Shown: positions 17,128-24,802 of the stretch, piece after piece | Numbering within the stretch: position 1 is the stretch's first letter | How the letters are laid out: the number at the start of each line of letters is the position of its first letter | NCBI GenBank assembly: GCA_009692925.1 | Contig: SHYG01000005.1 | Coordinates: 1 to 53,017 of the forward strand | DNA length: 53,017 nucleotides | Direction: 5' to 3' | Source: Dehalococcoidia bacterium | GTDB lineage: Bacteria; Chloroflexota; Dehalococcoidia; Lucifugimonadales; UBA3495 | Translations under genes and position numbers: made by a program | Notes under the pieces: model-generated | Told to the model about the DNA's origin: nothing | Databases searched by the model: none | Seen by the model: the letters and a program-made list of their open reading frames with translations, nothing else

Positions 17128-18393
17128 TTGAACGTCGCAAATCCCAGCGCCCCGGCGCGGCGGACGCGCAGCGGGGCATTTGTTCTGTCCAACCTGGCCG
17201 TCGGCCACGCGATCACCCACTGGTACAACCAGAGCCTGCTGGTAATCCTTCCCTTCATCCGCGACTCCATGTCCCTGACCAACATCGAGTTTGCCGCCTT
17301 GGCCACCATCCGCCAGATTAGCTCCGGCGTAGCCAACGTCCCTGCCGGCTTCGCCATCGACATGGCCAAGCGCCAGTGGGGGCTGATCCTCACCGCCTGC
17401 ATGGTGGTGGCGGCCATCTCCTTCACCCTGGTGGCCTTCTCCCCCAACTATGGAGTGCTTGCGCTGGTCATGATTATCGTGGCGCTGCCGGGCACCGTGT
17501 GGCACATGCCGGCCATTGCCGCCATCTCCCAGCGCTTTCCCAATCGCCGGGGCTTTGGCCTGTCTATTCACGGCGCCGGCGGCAACGTGGGCAACTTCAT
17601 CGGCCCCCTCATTGCCGGAGTGCTGCTGGGATTCATGGTGTGGCAGAAGGTTGCCCTGCTCTATGCCATCCCCGCCGTGGTGGTTGCGGTGGTGGTGTGG
17701 TGGTCGTTGCGGGACATCGGCACCAGCGGAGTGGCGCCCAACGAGTCTAAACCCCTGGGCGACCGGGTGCGCCAGGCGCTGCGGCTGTTGCGGCAGCGCA
17801 CCATTCTCTCCCTGTTGTTGGTCACCATGCTGCGCAACATGGGGTTCACCTCCCTGCTGGTGTGGGTTCCGGTGTACCTGAAAGACCCGGTGGCCGGCGG
17901 CGGGCTGGGCATGAGCGGGTTCATGGTGGGGCTGCACACCGCGTTCCTCACCGGATTGGGGGTGGCGTCTTCGCCGGTGCTGGGCTACTTGTCCGACCGG
18001 TTCGGGCGCAAGGTGGTGGTGGTGCCCGGCTTGATAGTGACCGCTCTGCTCACCAGCATCATGGGCCTGGTGGGCGCCGGTCTGCTGCTGACTGCGGTGA
18101 TCCTGGTGGTAGGTCTCTTCACCTACGCTTTGGCCCAAATCATTCAGGCAACCATCCTGGACCACATTGACCGCGGTGCGGAAGGCGCGTCCATGGGGCT
18201 GATCCTGGGCAGCAACTCCGCGATTACGGCAGTCTCCCCCATAATTGCCGCCCTGATAGTCAACGCCTATGGACTGAGTTCGGTGTTCTACTACAATGCG
18301 GCGCTCATCGGCGCATCGGCAGTGGTGCTGTTTTTCACGACGCTGCGGCCGCTGGCGGCGGCGTCCTCCACGCACAGCCACTCGGCGGGATAG
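17128..18393 (+). CDS. MFS transporter
   Basis: 421-residue major facilitator with about 12 hydrophobic helices. The central cytosolic loop lies between helices 6 and 7 (around SLRDIGTSGVAPNESK), and a second-half loop reads YLSDRFGRKVVV, matching the MFS G-x-x-x-D-R-x-G-R-[RK] motif. The start is taken as TTG 17128 because GGAGGG lies 5 nt before it and the promoter places transcription start past the GTG at 17104. The substrate is unknown. It is divergent from the CoA-transferase and 37 bp upstream of the cyclase gene, so it could import an organic acid handled by these enzymes. Confidence 0.86.
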   Translation: MNVANPSAPARRTRSGAFVLSNLAVGHAITHWYNQSLLVILPFIRDSMSLTNIEFAALATIRQISSGVANVPAGFAIDMAKRQWGLILTACMVVAAISFTLVAFSPNYGVLALVMIIVALPGTVWHMPAIAAISQRFPNRRGFGLSIHGAGGNVGNFIGPLIAGVLLGFMVWQKVALLYAIPAVVVAVVVWWSLRDIGTSGVAPNESKPLGDRVRQALRLLRQRTILSLLLVTMLRNMGFTSLLVWVPVYLKDPVAGGGLGMSGFMVGLHTAFLTGLGVASSPVLGYLSDRFGRKVVVVPGLIVTALLTSIMGLVGAGLLLTAVILVVGLFTYALAQIIQATILDHIDRGAEGASMGLILGSNSAITAVSPIIAALIVNAYGLSSVFYYNAALIGASAVVLFFTTLRPLAAASSTHSHSAG

Positions 18394-18430
18394 AGGGCCC
18401 CGGCAAGATTACGGTTGAGGGGTGCGGCCT

Positions 18431-19105
18431 ATGGTGGAACTGATTGACCTCACATTGACGCTGGGCAGCTCGCGGGTAACGCCGGTGCCCGGTTTGGTGG
18501 GCGTGAGCATGGAGCCGCTCCAGACCCACCAGGCCCACGCCCGCTCGAACACCAAGCTGACCCTGGCCACCCACGTGGGCACCCACGTGGATGCTCCCTA
18601 CCACTTCCACCCCGGCGGCGTCACGGTGGACAACATGCCGCTGCAGCGGTACATGGGGCCGGCCCTGCTGCTGGACTTGCGCACCCTGGCCAAAAGCCAG
18701 ACGCCCATTGCCGTGTCCGACTTGCAGCAGGCCGGGGGCCAGCCTGCGGCGCTGCGGGGCCAGATTGCCGTGCTGTTCACCGCTTGGGCAGAAAACGAGT
18801 CAGGCGGGCCCAGGTTCTACTCGCAAGGCCCCTACCTCAGCACTGAGGGCGCCGAGTATTTGGCGGCCTGCGCCGTTAACGCGGTGGCGGTGGACTTCCC
18901 CATCGACAAACACCCGCCCACGCCCCAGTCCACCATTCGCGACTTCCCGGTGCACCGGCTGCTGCTGGGACAGGGCATCCCCCTCATCGAGAACCTGATT
19001 AACGTGGACAAGCTGGTGGGCCGCCGTTTTGAGCTGTGGGCCTTGCCCATCAAGCTGAAGGACGGCGACGGGGCGGCCACCCGCGCCGTGGCCCGCATCC
19101 TGTGA
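18431..19105 (+). CDS. Cyclase family protein (kynurenine formamidase-like)
   Basis: 224-residue metal-dependent hydrolase of the cyclase family. The signature THVGTHVDAPYHFHPGG places metal ligands at His 48, His 52 and Asp 54. The family includes bacterial kynurenine formamidase and other amide or lactone hydrolases; the true substrate is unknown. ATG 18431 follows GAGGGG. Its stop TGA overlaps the GTG start of the next gene (GTGA, 19102-19105), so the two are translationally coupled. Confidence 0.85.
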   Translation: MVELIDLTLTLGSSRVTPVPGLVGVSMEPLQTHQAHARSNTKLTLATHVGTHVDAPYHFHPGGVTVDNMPLQRYMGPALLLDLRTLAKSQTPIAVSDLQQAGGQPAALRGQIAVLFTAWAENESGGPRFYSQGPYLSTEGAEYLAACAVNAVAVDFPIDKHPPTPQSTIRDFPVHRLLLGQGIPLIENLINVDKLVGRRFELWALPIKLKDGDGAATRAVARIL

Positions 19106-19740
19106 CTTCTCCCGCAACTCCCATCCTGCTGGGCACCACCAACCCGGCCAAGCAGCAGGCGCTGCGGGAGTTGCTGGCGGGCCTGCCCCTGCGCCTCGTC
19201 ACTCCCGGCGAGCTGGGCATGCACTCGGCGCCGGAAGAAGTTGGAGAAACCCACGAGGCCATCGCCCGCCTCAAGGCGCAGGAGTGGTCGTTGTACGCCT
19301 CCATGCTGGCCATCGCCACCGACGGCGGTCTGGTCATCCCGGCCCTGGGCGCTCGCTGGGAGAGCCGCTACACCCACCGCTTTGCCGGGCCCGCCGCCGA
19401 TGATGCGGAGCGCCTGCGCCGCCTGCTGGAGCTGATGCACCCTTACCGGGGACAGCAGCGGGCCGCCTCCTGGGTGGAGGCGCTGGCCATCGCCGATAAA
19501 GGGGAAGTGCTGGCATCTTGGGAACTGGCGGGCGGCGCTGGGGTTATCGCGGAGAGCGCGGAGGGCAGCAGCTACGTGCCGGGGTTCTGGGCCTTCACGG
19601 TGTGGCATTTCCCCCACCTGGGCAAGGGCTACAACCAGCTATCGCCCCAAGAGCTCGACGCCCTGGGCGATCACTGGAGCCGCCTGCGCGGGCTGGTGCA
19701 GGGGTACTTCCGGGGCTACTTGGCGGGGAGCCGGGGGTAG
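19102..19740 (+). CDS. Non-canonical purine NTP pyrophosphatase-like protein (RdgB/HAM1 fold)
   Basis: RdgB/HAM1 enzymes hydrolyse ITP and XTP to keep them out of nucleic acids. The 212-residue product begins with LLGTTNPAKQQALRELL, the family nucleotide-binding TTNxxK element, and has ATDGGLVIPALG, the counterpart of the SDDSGL-like catalytic acidic strand. The central part diverges from typical RdgB, so the substrate could differ. The GTG start overlaps the stop of the cyclase gene (GTGA); no separate ribosome site is visible, which supports coupling. It converges with the flavoprotein gene at 19755. Confidence 0.75.
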   Translation: MTSPATPILLGTTNPAKQQALRELLAGLPLRLVTPGELGMHSAPEEVGETHEAIARLKAQEWSLYASMLAIATDGGLVIPALGARWESRYTHRFAGPAADDAERLRRLLELMHPYRGQQRAASWVEALAIADKGEVLASWELAGGAGVIAESAEGSSYVPGFWAFTVWHFPHLGKGYNQLSPQELDALGDHWSRLRGLVQGYFRGYLAGSRG

Positions 19741-19754
19741 GAGGCAGCCAACAC

Positions 19755-20915
19755 CTACTCCCCCCAGCCCGTGTTGTACAGGTTGTCAAAGGCCAGCGCC
19801 CAGGGGGGCCGCAGGAACCCCAGCGCCCGCACGTCGTCAAGCCAGGCCCCCAGGGGGGAGTACCAGGTGTAGGCTGTGCCGCCCGACAGCCGGCACAGCC
19901 GCCCCAGCGCCGACTCGGCCAGCCGCGCCACGCTTTCTTTGGTCATGAGGATGGTGCGGCGATTGACAATGCCCTTGTCCAACGCCTGCAGTGTCCCTTC
20001 CCAAGCCCGGTCAATCAAAAAGGCTTCCTGCTCCGCCATCGTCCACTCAACCTGCTGAAAGGCCCGAACGGCGCTCCCCCGTGCGCGGGTTTCTTTCAAC
20101 TGCTGCCGAGTGTAGCTCATGGCGGCGTCAACCACGCCGGAGATGACCGAGGCCCACGACATGCCGCCCAGGCCGCTGTTGGCCGCCATCAACTCCGCTT
20201 GGTGGCCGGGCCACGCAACGCGGGTCGCGGGGAAGTCTTTGAACTCAAAGGCGTGGCTGTTGGTGGACATCATTCCGTGGCCTCGCCACTCTGCCGACAA
20301 TCTCATGCCGGTGCTGCCATCCCAGGGCTGATCGCGCACTTCCAGGAAAAACAGGTCAGGGGCGGTCTCTCCTTCGGGAACCGCTCGGGTAGTCATGAAA
20401 GAGGTTAGCCCGGAGCCGCTGCCGAAGTGTTTCTGTCCGGACATCCGGTATTTCGATGTGCTATGGGCCTCAGGAACGCAGCGGGACCGGGTCAGACCGG
20501 TATCGCCGCCGCTGCCTGGCTCGGAAACAATGGTGCCCCACCAGGCGCCGTCCATCACCGTTCGGAACACCTCTCGACGCTGTTTTTGCCAGCCGTCGTT
20601 GAAAGGCGCGGGGACGGTTGGAATTCGCCAGGAAGCAAGCACTCCAAGGTGCATGGCGCTGGCCAGGGTTATAGACGGGTCTCCCTGGGCCAAGGCGCGC
20701 AGCATGGTGCACAGGGGCCGGGCCGACTGGGATATGTCCTCCCAGGTGCCGCCAAACTCTACCGGCACCGCCATCAGGGGTACGCCCAGTTTGCGGAGCT
20801 GTGCGTAATCGGCGGGGTCGGCCTTGGTGCGCCGCTGCCGGTCAGCTCTCTGAGCGGCCCACTCCTGGGCCAGTTTGGGGGTCTGTTCGAGAATTGTTGC
20901 GATGGTCACAGTCAT
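19755..20915 (-). CDS. Acyl-CoA dehydrogenase-fold flavoprotein, possible flavin monooxygenase (copy 2)
   Basis: 386-residue protein of the acyl-CoA dehydrogenase fold: an N-terminal helical domain, a middle beta domain (SEPGSGGD, then KYRMSGQKHFGSG) and a C-terminal helical bundle ending GGTAYTWYSPLGAWLDDVRALG. The usual catalytic glutamate near the YEGT-type segment of classical dehydrogenases is not recognisable. That pattern fits FMN-dependent monooxygenases such as DszC or HsaA, but relatives with other roles exist. The gene is 4 bp downstream of a sister gene and the two surely share a transcript. Confidence 0.78.
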   Translation of the reverse strand: MTVTIATILEQTPKLAQEWAAQRADRQRRTKADPADYAQLRKLGVPLMAVPVEFGGTWEDISQSARPLCTMLRALAQGDPSITLASAMHLGVLASWRIPTVPAPFNDGWQKQRREVFRTVMDGAWWGTIVSEPGSGGDTGLTRSRCVPEAHSTSKYRMSGQKHFGSGSGLTSFMTTRAVPEGETAPDLFFLEVRDQPWDGSTGMRLSAEWRGHGMMSTNSHAFEFKDFPATRVAWPGHQAELMAANSGLGGMSWASVISGVVDAAMSYTRQQLKETRARGSAVRAFQQVEWTMAEQEAFLIDRAWEGTLQALDKGIVNRRTILMTKESVARLAESALGRLCRLSGGTAYTWYSPLGAWLDDVRALGFLRPPWALAFDNLYNTGWGE

Positions 20916-20919
20916 CTCC

Positions 20920-22083
20920 TCACCCGCCTTGGGGGAACATCATGGGAACCATGTTCTGGTAGGCCTGGTCGTTGGCCATGCCCATTACCACACCGGCGCG
21001 GGCGTCCCGGAAGTACCGCTCAAAGGGGAGCCGGCCGGCAAAGGCCGTGCCCCCAAAGATTGTCATCAGGTCTTGCGTCACCCGCACCCCGGCCTCGGAG
21101 CAGGCGACTTTGGCCTGCAAGTAAGGCAGGTGCGAGTTGGCCCGTCCCTGGTCGAAGGCGGAGGCTGCGGCGTGCAGGAGCGCCCGCGCCGCCTCTATCT
21201 GCGTGCCCATCTCCGCCATCCGCCGCTGGTGCACCGCGTTGTCAAAACGCCGGCTCCCGCTGGGGTAGCGGCGGGCAATCTCCTGGCAGCCGGTCTCGTA
21301 GGCCCCCGAGGCGATGCCCAGGTAGGCGGCGGCGTAGGTCAGGGCCACCACCGGGCGGAAGAAGTTGTTGGTCAGTGTCTGCACCGTGTGCTCCGGCCCC
21401 AACCGGTTTTCCGCCGGGACAACGCCGTTAAACATCATCGGCGAGCTGTTGTTGCCGCGCATTCCCAGGCCGTGCCACGGCTCCACGATCTCCCACTCGA
21501 TGCGGTCTCGCTCCACCAGCAGCTGGCTGATCTGGCTCTGGGTGCTTTCCGAGCCGACGCGGCACCTGAACATATAGTGAGTGGCCTTGCCAGCGGAGGT
21601 GACGTAGGACTTGCGCACGTGGTCGATCCGGTAGCCGCCCGCCACCCGGTCTACGTGGGAGACGTTTTGGCTGGGAGTCCAGTTGTCGCCAGTCCCCGAA
21701 GATTCGCCGCCGGACACCGTGGTGAAGACCTCGCCCCGGGCCATGAGCGTCACAAAGTGCTCCACTTGATAAGGGGTGGGAATGCGGCACACGATCTCGG
21801 CGGCCTCCAGGTGCATCTTGTAGCACATGCAGGTGGACGGGCACTTCTTGGACAGCTCCTCGATGACTAAACACGAGGTGAGCAGGTCTTCCCCCAGGCC
21901 GCCGTGCTCCTTGGAGACGCGGAGCCCCCAGAGGCCTTCCCGCCGCAGGGCGTCCAAGGACTCCTTGGGATAGCTGCCACTGCGGTCGGTCTCCTCCGCG
22001 CGGGGGGCCAGCTCTTTGGCGGCAATGGCCGCGGCCCGCTCCTGCCACTCCTGCTGGTGCTTGGTCAGGGGGAAATAGTTCAA
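20920..22083 (-). CDS. Acyl-CoA dehydrogenase-fold flavoprotein, possible flavin monooxygenase (copy 1)
   Basis: 387-residue protein, first of a pair with 19755-20915. It has the fold landmarks: an N-terminal helical domain, a TVSGGESSGTGDN flavin-binding stretch, GYRIDHVRKSYVTSAG in the middle beta domain, and FGGTAFAGRLPFERYFRDARAG at the C-terminus. In a typical dehydrogenase the catalytic glutamate would follow RDA; here the segment reads RAGVVMGMAND with no Glu. A monooxygenase-like role is possible. The upstream cysteine-dioxygenase-like gene is on the same strand but now separated by a 107-bp insertion element. Confidence 0.78.
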   Translation of the reverse strand: MNYFPLTKHQQEWQERAAAIAAKELAPRAEETDRSGSYPKESLDALRREGLWGLRVSKEHGGLGEDLLTSCLVIEELSKKCPSTCMCYKMHLEAAEIVCRIPTPYQVEHFVTLMARGEVFTTVSGGESSGTGDNWTPSQNVSHVDRVAGGYRIDHVRKSYVTSAGKATHYMFRCRVGSESTQSQISQLLVERDRIEWEIVEPWHGLGMRGNNSSPMMFNGVVPAENRLGPEHTVQTLTNNFFRPVVALTYAAAYLGIASGAYETGCQEIARRYPSGSRRFDNAVHQRRMAEMGTQIEAARALLHAAASAFDQGRANSHLPYLQAKVACSEAGVRVTQDLMTIFGGTAFAGRLPFERYFRDARAGVVMGMANDQAYQNMVPMMFPQGG

Positions 22084-22152
22084 AGCCTAATCTCCACCGC
22101 TCTTAAACATTCCACGGTCTCCTGACCGCTGACGGCTGATTGCGGGTTGCCC

Positions 22153-22259
22153 CTAGCAGGCTGCTGAAAAACCCCGATCTTGCGAAAAATGGACGGACTC
22201 TCAGATACGAAAATTGGGACGATTTCGGGCCGTCGACCCCTTTGGCAGCACCCTGCTAG
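22153..22259. mobile_element. 107-bp IS5-type MITE, copy A
   Basis: Bounded by CTAG on both sides (22153-22156 and 22256-22259), the target duplication expected of IS5-family elements. Inside are 15-bp imperfect terminal inverted repeats CAGGCTGCTGAAAAA / CAGGGTGCTGCCAAA-type (right end read on the opposite strand). It differs from copy B (48885-48991) at only 4 of 107 positions. It has no coding capacity. The right-hand CTAG supplies the TAG stop codon of the cysteine-dioxygenase-like gene. Confidence 0.85.
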
Positions 22260-22840
22260 CAATTGTCGTACTTCCTGGTGACAAAGGGAGAGATTTTCCC
22301 GGTCTCCAGGCTGTAGGTGCAGCGGTCCAGCCCCCGCAGGTCGTGGCCGTATACGTGAATCTCCACGGTGGGCCGGTCGGTGTAGTTATCCATCTGGTGG
22401 ATTTCGTCCACCTCCGGGATTAGCAGGGAGATTTCTCCCGGCTTCACCAGCGCCGTGCGGTTCTGCTCCAGCTTGGCGTAGTCTTGGAGCTTGCGGTCAT
22501 CCAGCCGCCGGAAGCGGGTCTCCGTCAGGGCGTTGTCCCACACGCCGATCATGCCCCAGGTGTGGTGGTCATGGGGCCCGGCGTGGTCCCCCGGACCCCA
22601 CACCACCGCCGTGACTTGCAGGCCGCTGGCGCCCTGGTGCAGCAGGTAGGAGCCGTGGTTGGCCCGCCGCCCCTTGCCCGAGGGGACGCGAAATGCTGCT
22701 GGGATGGCGTTAGGGTTGCCGATGAGGCGGGACAGGTAGTTGGATCCCGCGTCAAACAGCTTCTGTTGGTCAGGTTGCCCCTGGAGCAGCGACTCCATCT
22801 CCGCCACAAAGTCTTCCAGGGAGTACTTCACGATGGTCAT
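22256..22840 (-). CDS. Cysteine-dioxygenase-like cupin
   Basis: 194-residue cupin of the cysteine dioxygenase superfamily. The likely iron ligands are His 90 and His 92 (within PHDHHTWG) and His 162 (within VEIHVYG), matching the three-histidine set of cysteine dioxygenase. The substrate could be cysteine, a thiol acid or something else. The final residues are DNC, with stop TAG formed by the CTAG at the edge of MITE copy A. Because the TAG lies in the duplicated target, the stop was probably there before insertion, so the protein is likely intact. The flavoprotein pair lies downstream. Confidence 0.78.
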   Translation of the reverse strand: MTIVKYSLEDFVAEMESLLQGQPDQQKLFDAGSNYLSRLIGNPNAIPAAFRVPSGKGRRANHGSYLLHQGASGLQVTAVVWGPGDHAGPHDHHTWGMIGVWDNALTETRFRRLDDRKLQDYAKLEQNRTALVKPGEISLLIPEVDEIHQMDNYTDRPTVEIHVYGHDLRGLDRCTYSLETGKISPFVTRKYDNC

Positions 22841-22955
22841 GGCCCTCTCTCCCTCCGGCGCCCTGTTGCGGGTAATTTAAGCTACTAGCACGCCGCAATT
22901 ATGGAAACGTCCCTGTTCACTGTCAAGAAGCGGTGCGGCAGGTCGTGTCTTTCCT

Positions 22956-23003
22956 GGCCAGCCCGTAGGGGCGCACCTGTGTGTGCGCCCCTACGGGCTG
23001 GCC
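22956..23003. repeat. Perfect 21-bp palindrome with CTGTGT loop
   Basis: Arms 22956-22976 and 22983-23003 are exact complements (containing GTAGGGGCGCAC / GTGCGCCCCTAC), with a 6-nt loop CTGTGT. The same loop occurs in the unrelated-arm palindrome at 39261-39296. Confidence 0.8.
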
Positions 23004-23161
23004 TTGCAACCCGAGGGCAGACTCCCTTCGGCGCGGCTCAGGGCAGGCTCCGGTCTGCCCATGCATCGGGAGACAATCGAAAGGCCCTGCAAGGAACCCT
23101 GGCTGCCTGGCTAAACCCTGTGCCGATGAGCGAATGATCCCGCAAGCTGTCACCGGCTCCT

Positions 23162-23189
23162 TTGCAGCCCGCCGCGCCAATGGTAGAAT
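23162..23189 (+). promoter_or_regulatory. Promoter-like pair upstream of the small gene at 23278
   Basis: TTGCAG (23162-23167), 16-bp spacer, TAGAAT (23184-23189, within TGGTAGAAT). A second TGCTAGAAT (hexamer 23240-23245) lies closer to the gene and could serve as an alternative extended -10. Confidence 0.45.
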
Positions 23190-23245
23190 TGGGGCCAGCG
23201 CGCCGGCGAGTCGGGGCGGCGTGCTCCCCCAACCAGTGCTAGAAT

Positions 23246-23275
23246 CAGGAGACCCCAGGAGACCCCAGGAGACTC
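23246..23275 (+). repeat. Three tandem 10-bp units that each carry a ribosome-binding motif
   Basis: Units 23246-23255, 23256-23265 and 23266-23275 read CAGGAGACCC, CAGGAGACCC and CAGGAGACTC. Each contains AGGAG; the last places it 6 nt before ATG 23278. Copy-number change would alter leader length and the number of ribosome sites. Confidence 0.7.
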
Positions 23276-23277
23276 CA

Positions 23278-23541
23278 ATGGACGATGGACAGTTTCTGCG
23301 CCGCATTCAGGACAAGATAGAACGTATGGCGGGCCGCTCCATTGAGTTGCAGGTGGACCGTGAGGAAGCCACTCAGATCCGGGTGGAGCTGGAACGGCCA
23401 GTGCCCCTGGTGGTGCTGGGCTCTGACATCTTTCAATACTCCGGGTTTGCCCGCATGTGCGTGGAGTACGTGGTGGAGTCTCTCCGCAAGCATCGGGCCA
23501 TCGACACCCTGGAGTTCCACCTGCTGCTGGCCCGGAACTAG
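23278..23541 (+). CDS. Small conserved-looking protein of unknown function
   Basis: I do not recognise this 87-residue protein. It is soluble, with a helix (FLRRIQDKIERMAG), a charged beta-like centre (ELQVDREEATQIRVELE), a hydrophobic strand PLVVLGSDIFQYSG, and a helix YVVESLRKHRAI. The start ATG 23278 is set by AGGAG in the last of three tandem repeats. The frame is open upstream to 22981, but that stretch covers a palindrome and does not look coding. The next gene follows after 17 bp and may be cotranscribed. Confidence 0.6.
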   Translation: MDDGQFLRRIQDKIERMAGRSIELQVDREEATQIRVELERPVPLVVLGSDIFQYSGFARMCVEYVVESLRKHRAIDTLEFHLLLARN

Positions 23542-23558
23542 GCGTTCCGTCAACCCTT

Positions 23559-23984
23559 GTGACACCCCGCGCTTCACCCCCATCCCAACTCTCTGACACG
23601 GAAAGCAAATGGGCGGATGTGCCCCGGCCGTGGTACTATCAGTTCTGGTTCTTGTACCCGTCCTTCCTCTTTTGGCCCGTGTGGCCGGTGCTGATTATCC
23701 GCTCCCCCTGGCAGGGCAGCCTGCTGGCAGGGTCCATCGCCTGGGCAGTGCTTATCAGCGGCGTAGTCCTTGGCGCGGTGCGGCTGGCCAAGGGCGGCAC
23801 TGTCGCCTACAGCACCCTGGCGGTAATTGCCCCTGGCCTGATCCTCACGCTGATTATCCAGGCCCACTGGATTGCCTACCGGCGGAGTGTGACTGCCGCC
23901 ACTGCGGGGCAGGCGGATACCTCCGCGGGTGTCCCCCGTCGCTCCCGTCGCACTCACCGGCGCGGGCGGCGCGGGCGCAGTTGA
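23559..23984 (+). CDS. Small membrane protein with basic C-terminal tail
   Basis: 141-residue protein with an aromatic first hydrophobic segment (WYYQFWFLYPSFLFWPVWPV), two further membrane helices (SLLAGSIAWAVLISGVVLGAV and TLAVIAPGLILTLIIQAHW) and a strongly basic tail (RRSRRTHRRGRRGRS). No family recognised. Only a GTG at 23559 is reasonable in frame close to the hydrophobic part, but its ribosome site is weak, so the start is uncertain. It lies 17 bp after the previous small gene. Confidence 0.55.
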   Translation: MTPRASPPSQLSDTESKWADVPRPWYYQFWFLYPSFLFWPVWPVLIIRSPWQGSLLAGSIAWAVLISGVVLGAVRLAKGGTVAYSTLAVIAPGLILTLIIQAHWIAYRRSVTAATAGQADTSAGVPRRSRRTHRRGRRGRS

Positions 23985-24043
23985 CCGGCCCTGCTTAACA
24001 TATCCTCTCGGAAACATCGGAAACAACTGGCGGAGGCTGTTTA

Positions 24044-24766
24044 ATGTCCCCGGAAGACGTGAAAGAAGACCCCCCCTACTGTCGCGGCATGGTGGTGATG
24101 GCTCACCCCGATGATGCCGACTGGGTGTGCTCTGGCACGGTGGCCAAGTGGTGCGCCCAGGGCTGGGAGGTGGTCTACGTGCTGTGCACCGACGGCAGCA
24201 AGGGCAGCGATGACCCGGAGATGACCGGCCCGCGCCTGACGGAGATTCGTCACCAGGAGCAGCTCAACGCTGGCAAGCTGCTGGGGCTGCGCCACGTGGT
24301 GTTCCTGGACTATCCCGACGCGGCGCTGCAGCCGACCCTGGAGCTGCGCCGGGACATTACCCGGGAAATCCGCCGCCACCGGCCCGATGTGCTGATCTGC
24401 TCCAGCCCCGTGCGCAGCTTCACCAGCAGCAGCTACCTGGGCCACCCGGACCATTTTGCCGCCGGGGAAGCGACCCTCTCCGCCGTGTACCCCACGGCCC
24501 GGGACCGGCTCACCTTCCCGGAGCTGCTGGAGGAGGGGCTGCAGCCCCACAAGGTGCGCGAGGTGTGGATTATGGACCGGGACAATGCCGACCAATATGT
24601 GGATGTGACCGATTACATGGACACGGCCATTGCGGCGCTGAAGGCCCACCAGAGCCAGGTTACGGAGGAGGAGGCGGACACTTACATGCGGCGCTGGCGC
24701 AGCGAGGCTGGCGCCAAGGTGGGCTTCAAGTACGCCGAGGCCTTCAAGCGCGTGCGCCTGGGCTGA
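24044..24766 (+). CDS. PIG-L family deacetylase
   Basis: 240-residue zinc deacetylase of the PIG-L/LmbE fold, a family that deacetylates N-acetylglucosamine-type sugars (for example in bacillithiol or mycothiol synthesis). The metal motif AHPDD is at residues 20-24, with the distal GHPDHFAAG supplying the third histidine. Other family marks are CTDGSKGSD and RHQEQLNAGKLLGL. Start ATG 24044 follows GGAGG. No glycosyltransferase or thiol-pathway genes are adjacent, so the substrate remains open. Confidence 0.88.
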   Translation: MSPEDVKEDPPYCRGMVVMAHPDDADWVCSGTVAKWCAQGWEVVYVLCTDGSKGSDDPEMTGPRLTEIRHQEQLNAGKLLGLRHVVFLDYPDAALQPTLELRRDITREIRRHRPDVLICSSPVRSFTSSSYLGHPDHFAAGEATLSAVYPTARDRLTFPELLEEGLQPHKVREVWIMDRDNADQYVDVTDYMDTAIAALKAHQSQVTEEEADTYMRRWRSEAGAKVGFKYAEAFKRVRLG

Positions 24767-24770
24767 AAAT

Positions 24771-24792
24771 CCGCAGGGCGTAGCCCCTGCGG
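24771..24792. terminator. Hairpin between convergent PIG-L and PadR-ArsM genes
   Basis: CCGCAGGG (24771-24778) pairs with CCCTGCGG (24785-24792) across a 6-nt loop. It lies in the 36-bp gap between two 3' ends, so it may terminate in both directions. No U-tract. Confidence 0.5.
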
Positions 24793-24802
24793 GGGGTTGT
24801 CC

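Larger units (their letters stand above)
22841..23277. other. 437-bp intergenic region with a long palindrome and promoter-like sites
   Basis: No convincing gene. It contains a perfect 21-bp inverted repeat (22956-23003), then a GC-rich stretch with a GGCAGAC...GTCTGCC inverted pair (about 23022 and 23073), a sigma-70-like pair at 23162-23189, a second TAGAAT at 23240 and three tandem 10-bp units at 23246-23275 leading into the next gene. Confidence 0.5.

Noticed and set aside
16966-18381. Histidine/glutamine-rich 471-residue minus-strand frame opposite the MFS gene
   Set aside because: Composition (His, Gln, Gly, Asp runs) is typical of an antisense frame of a membrane-protein gene; no start site or domain.
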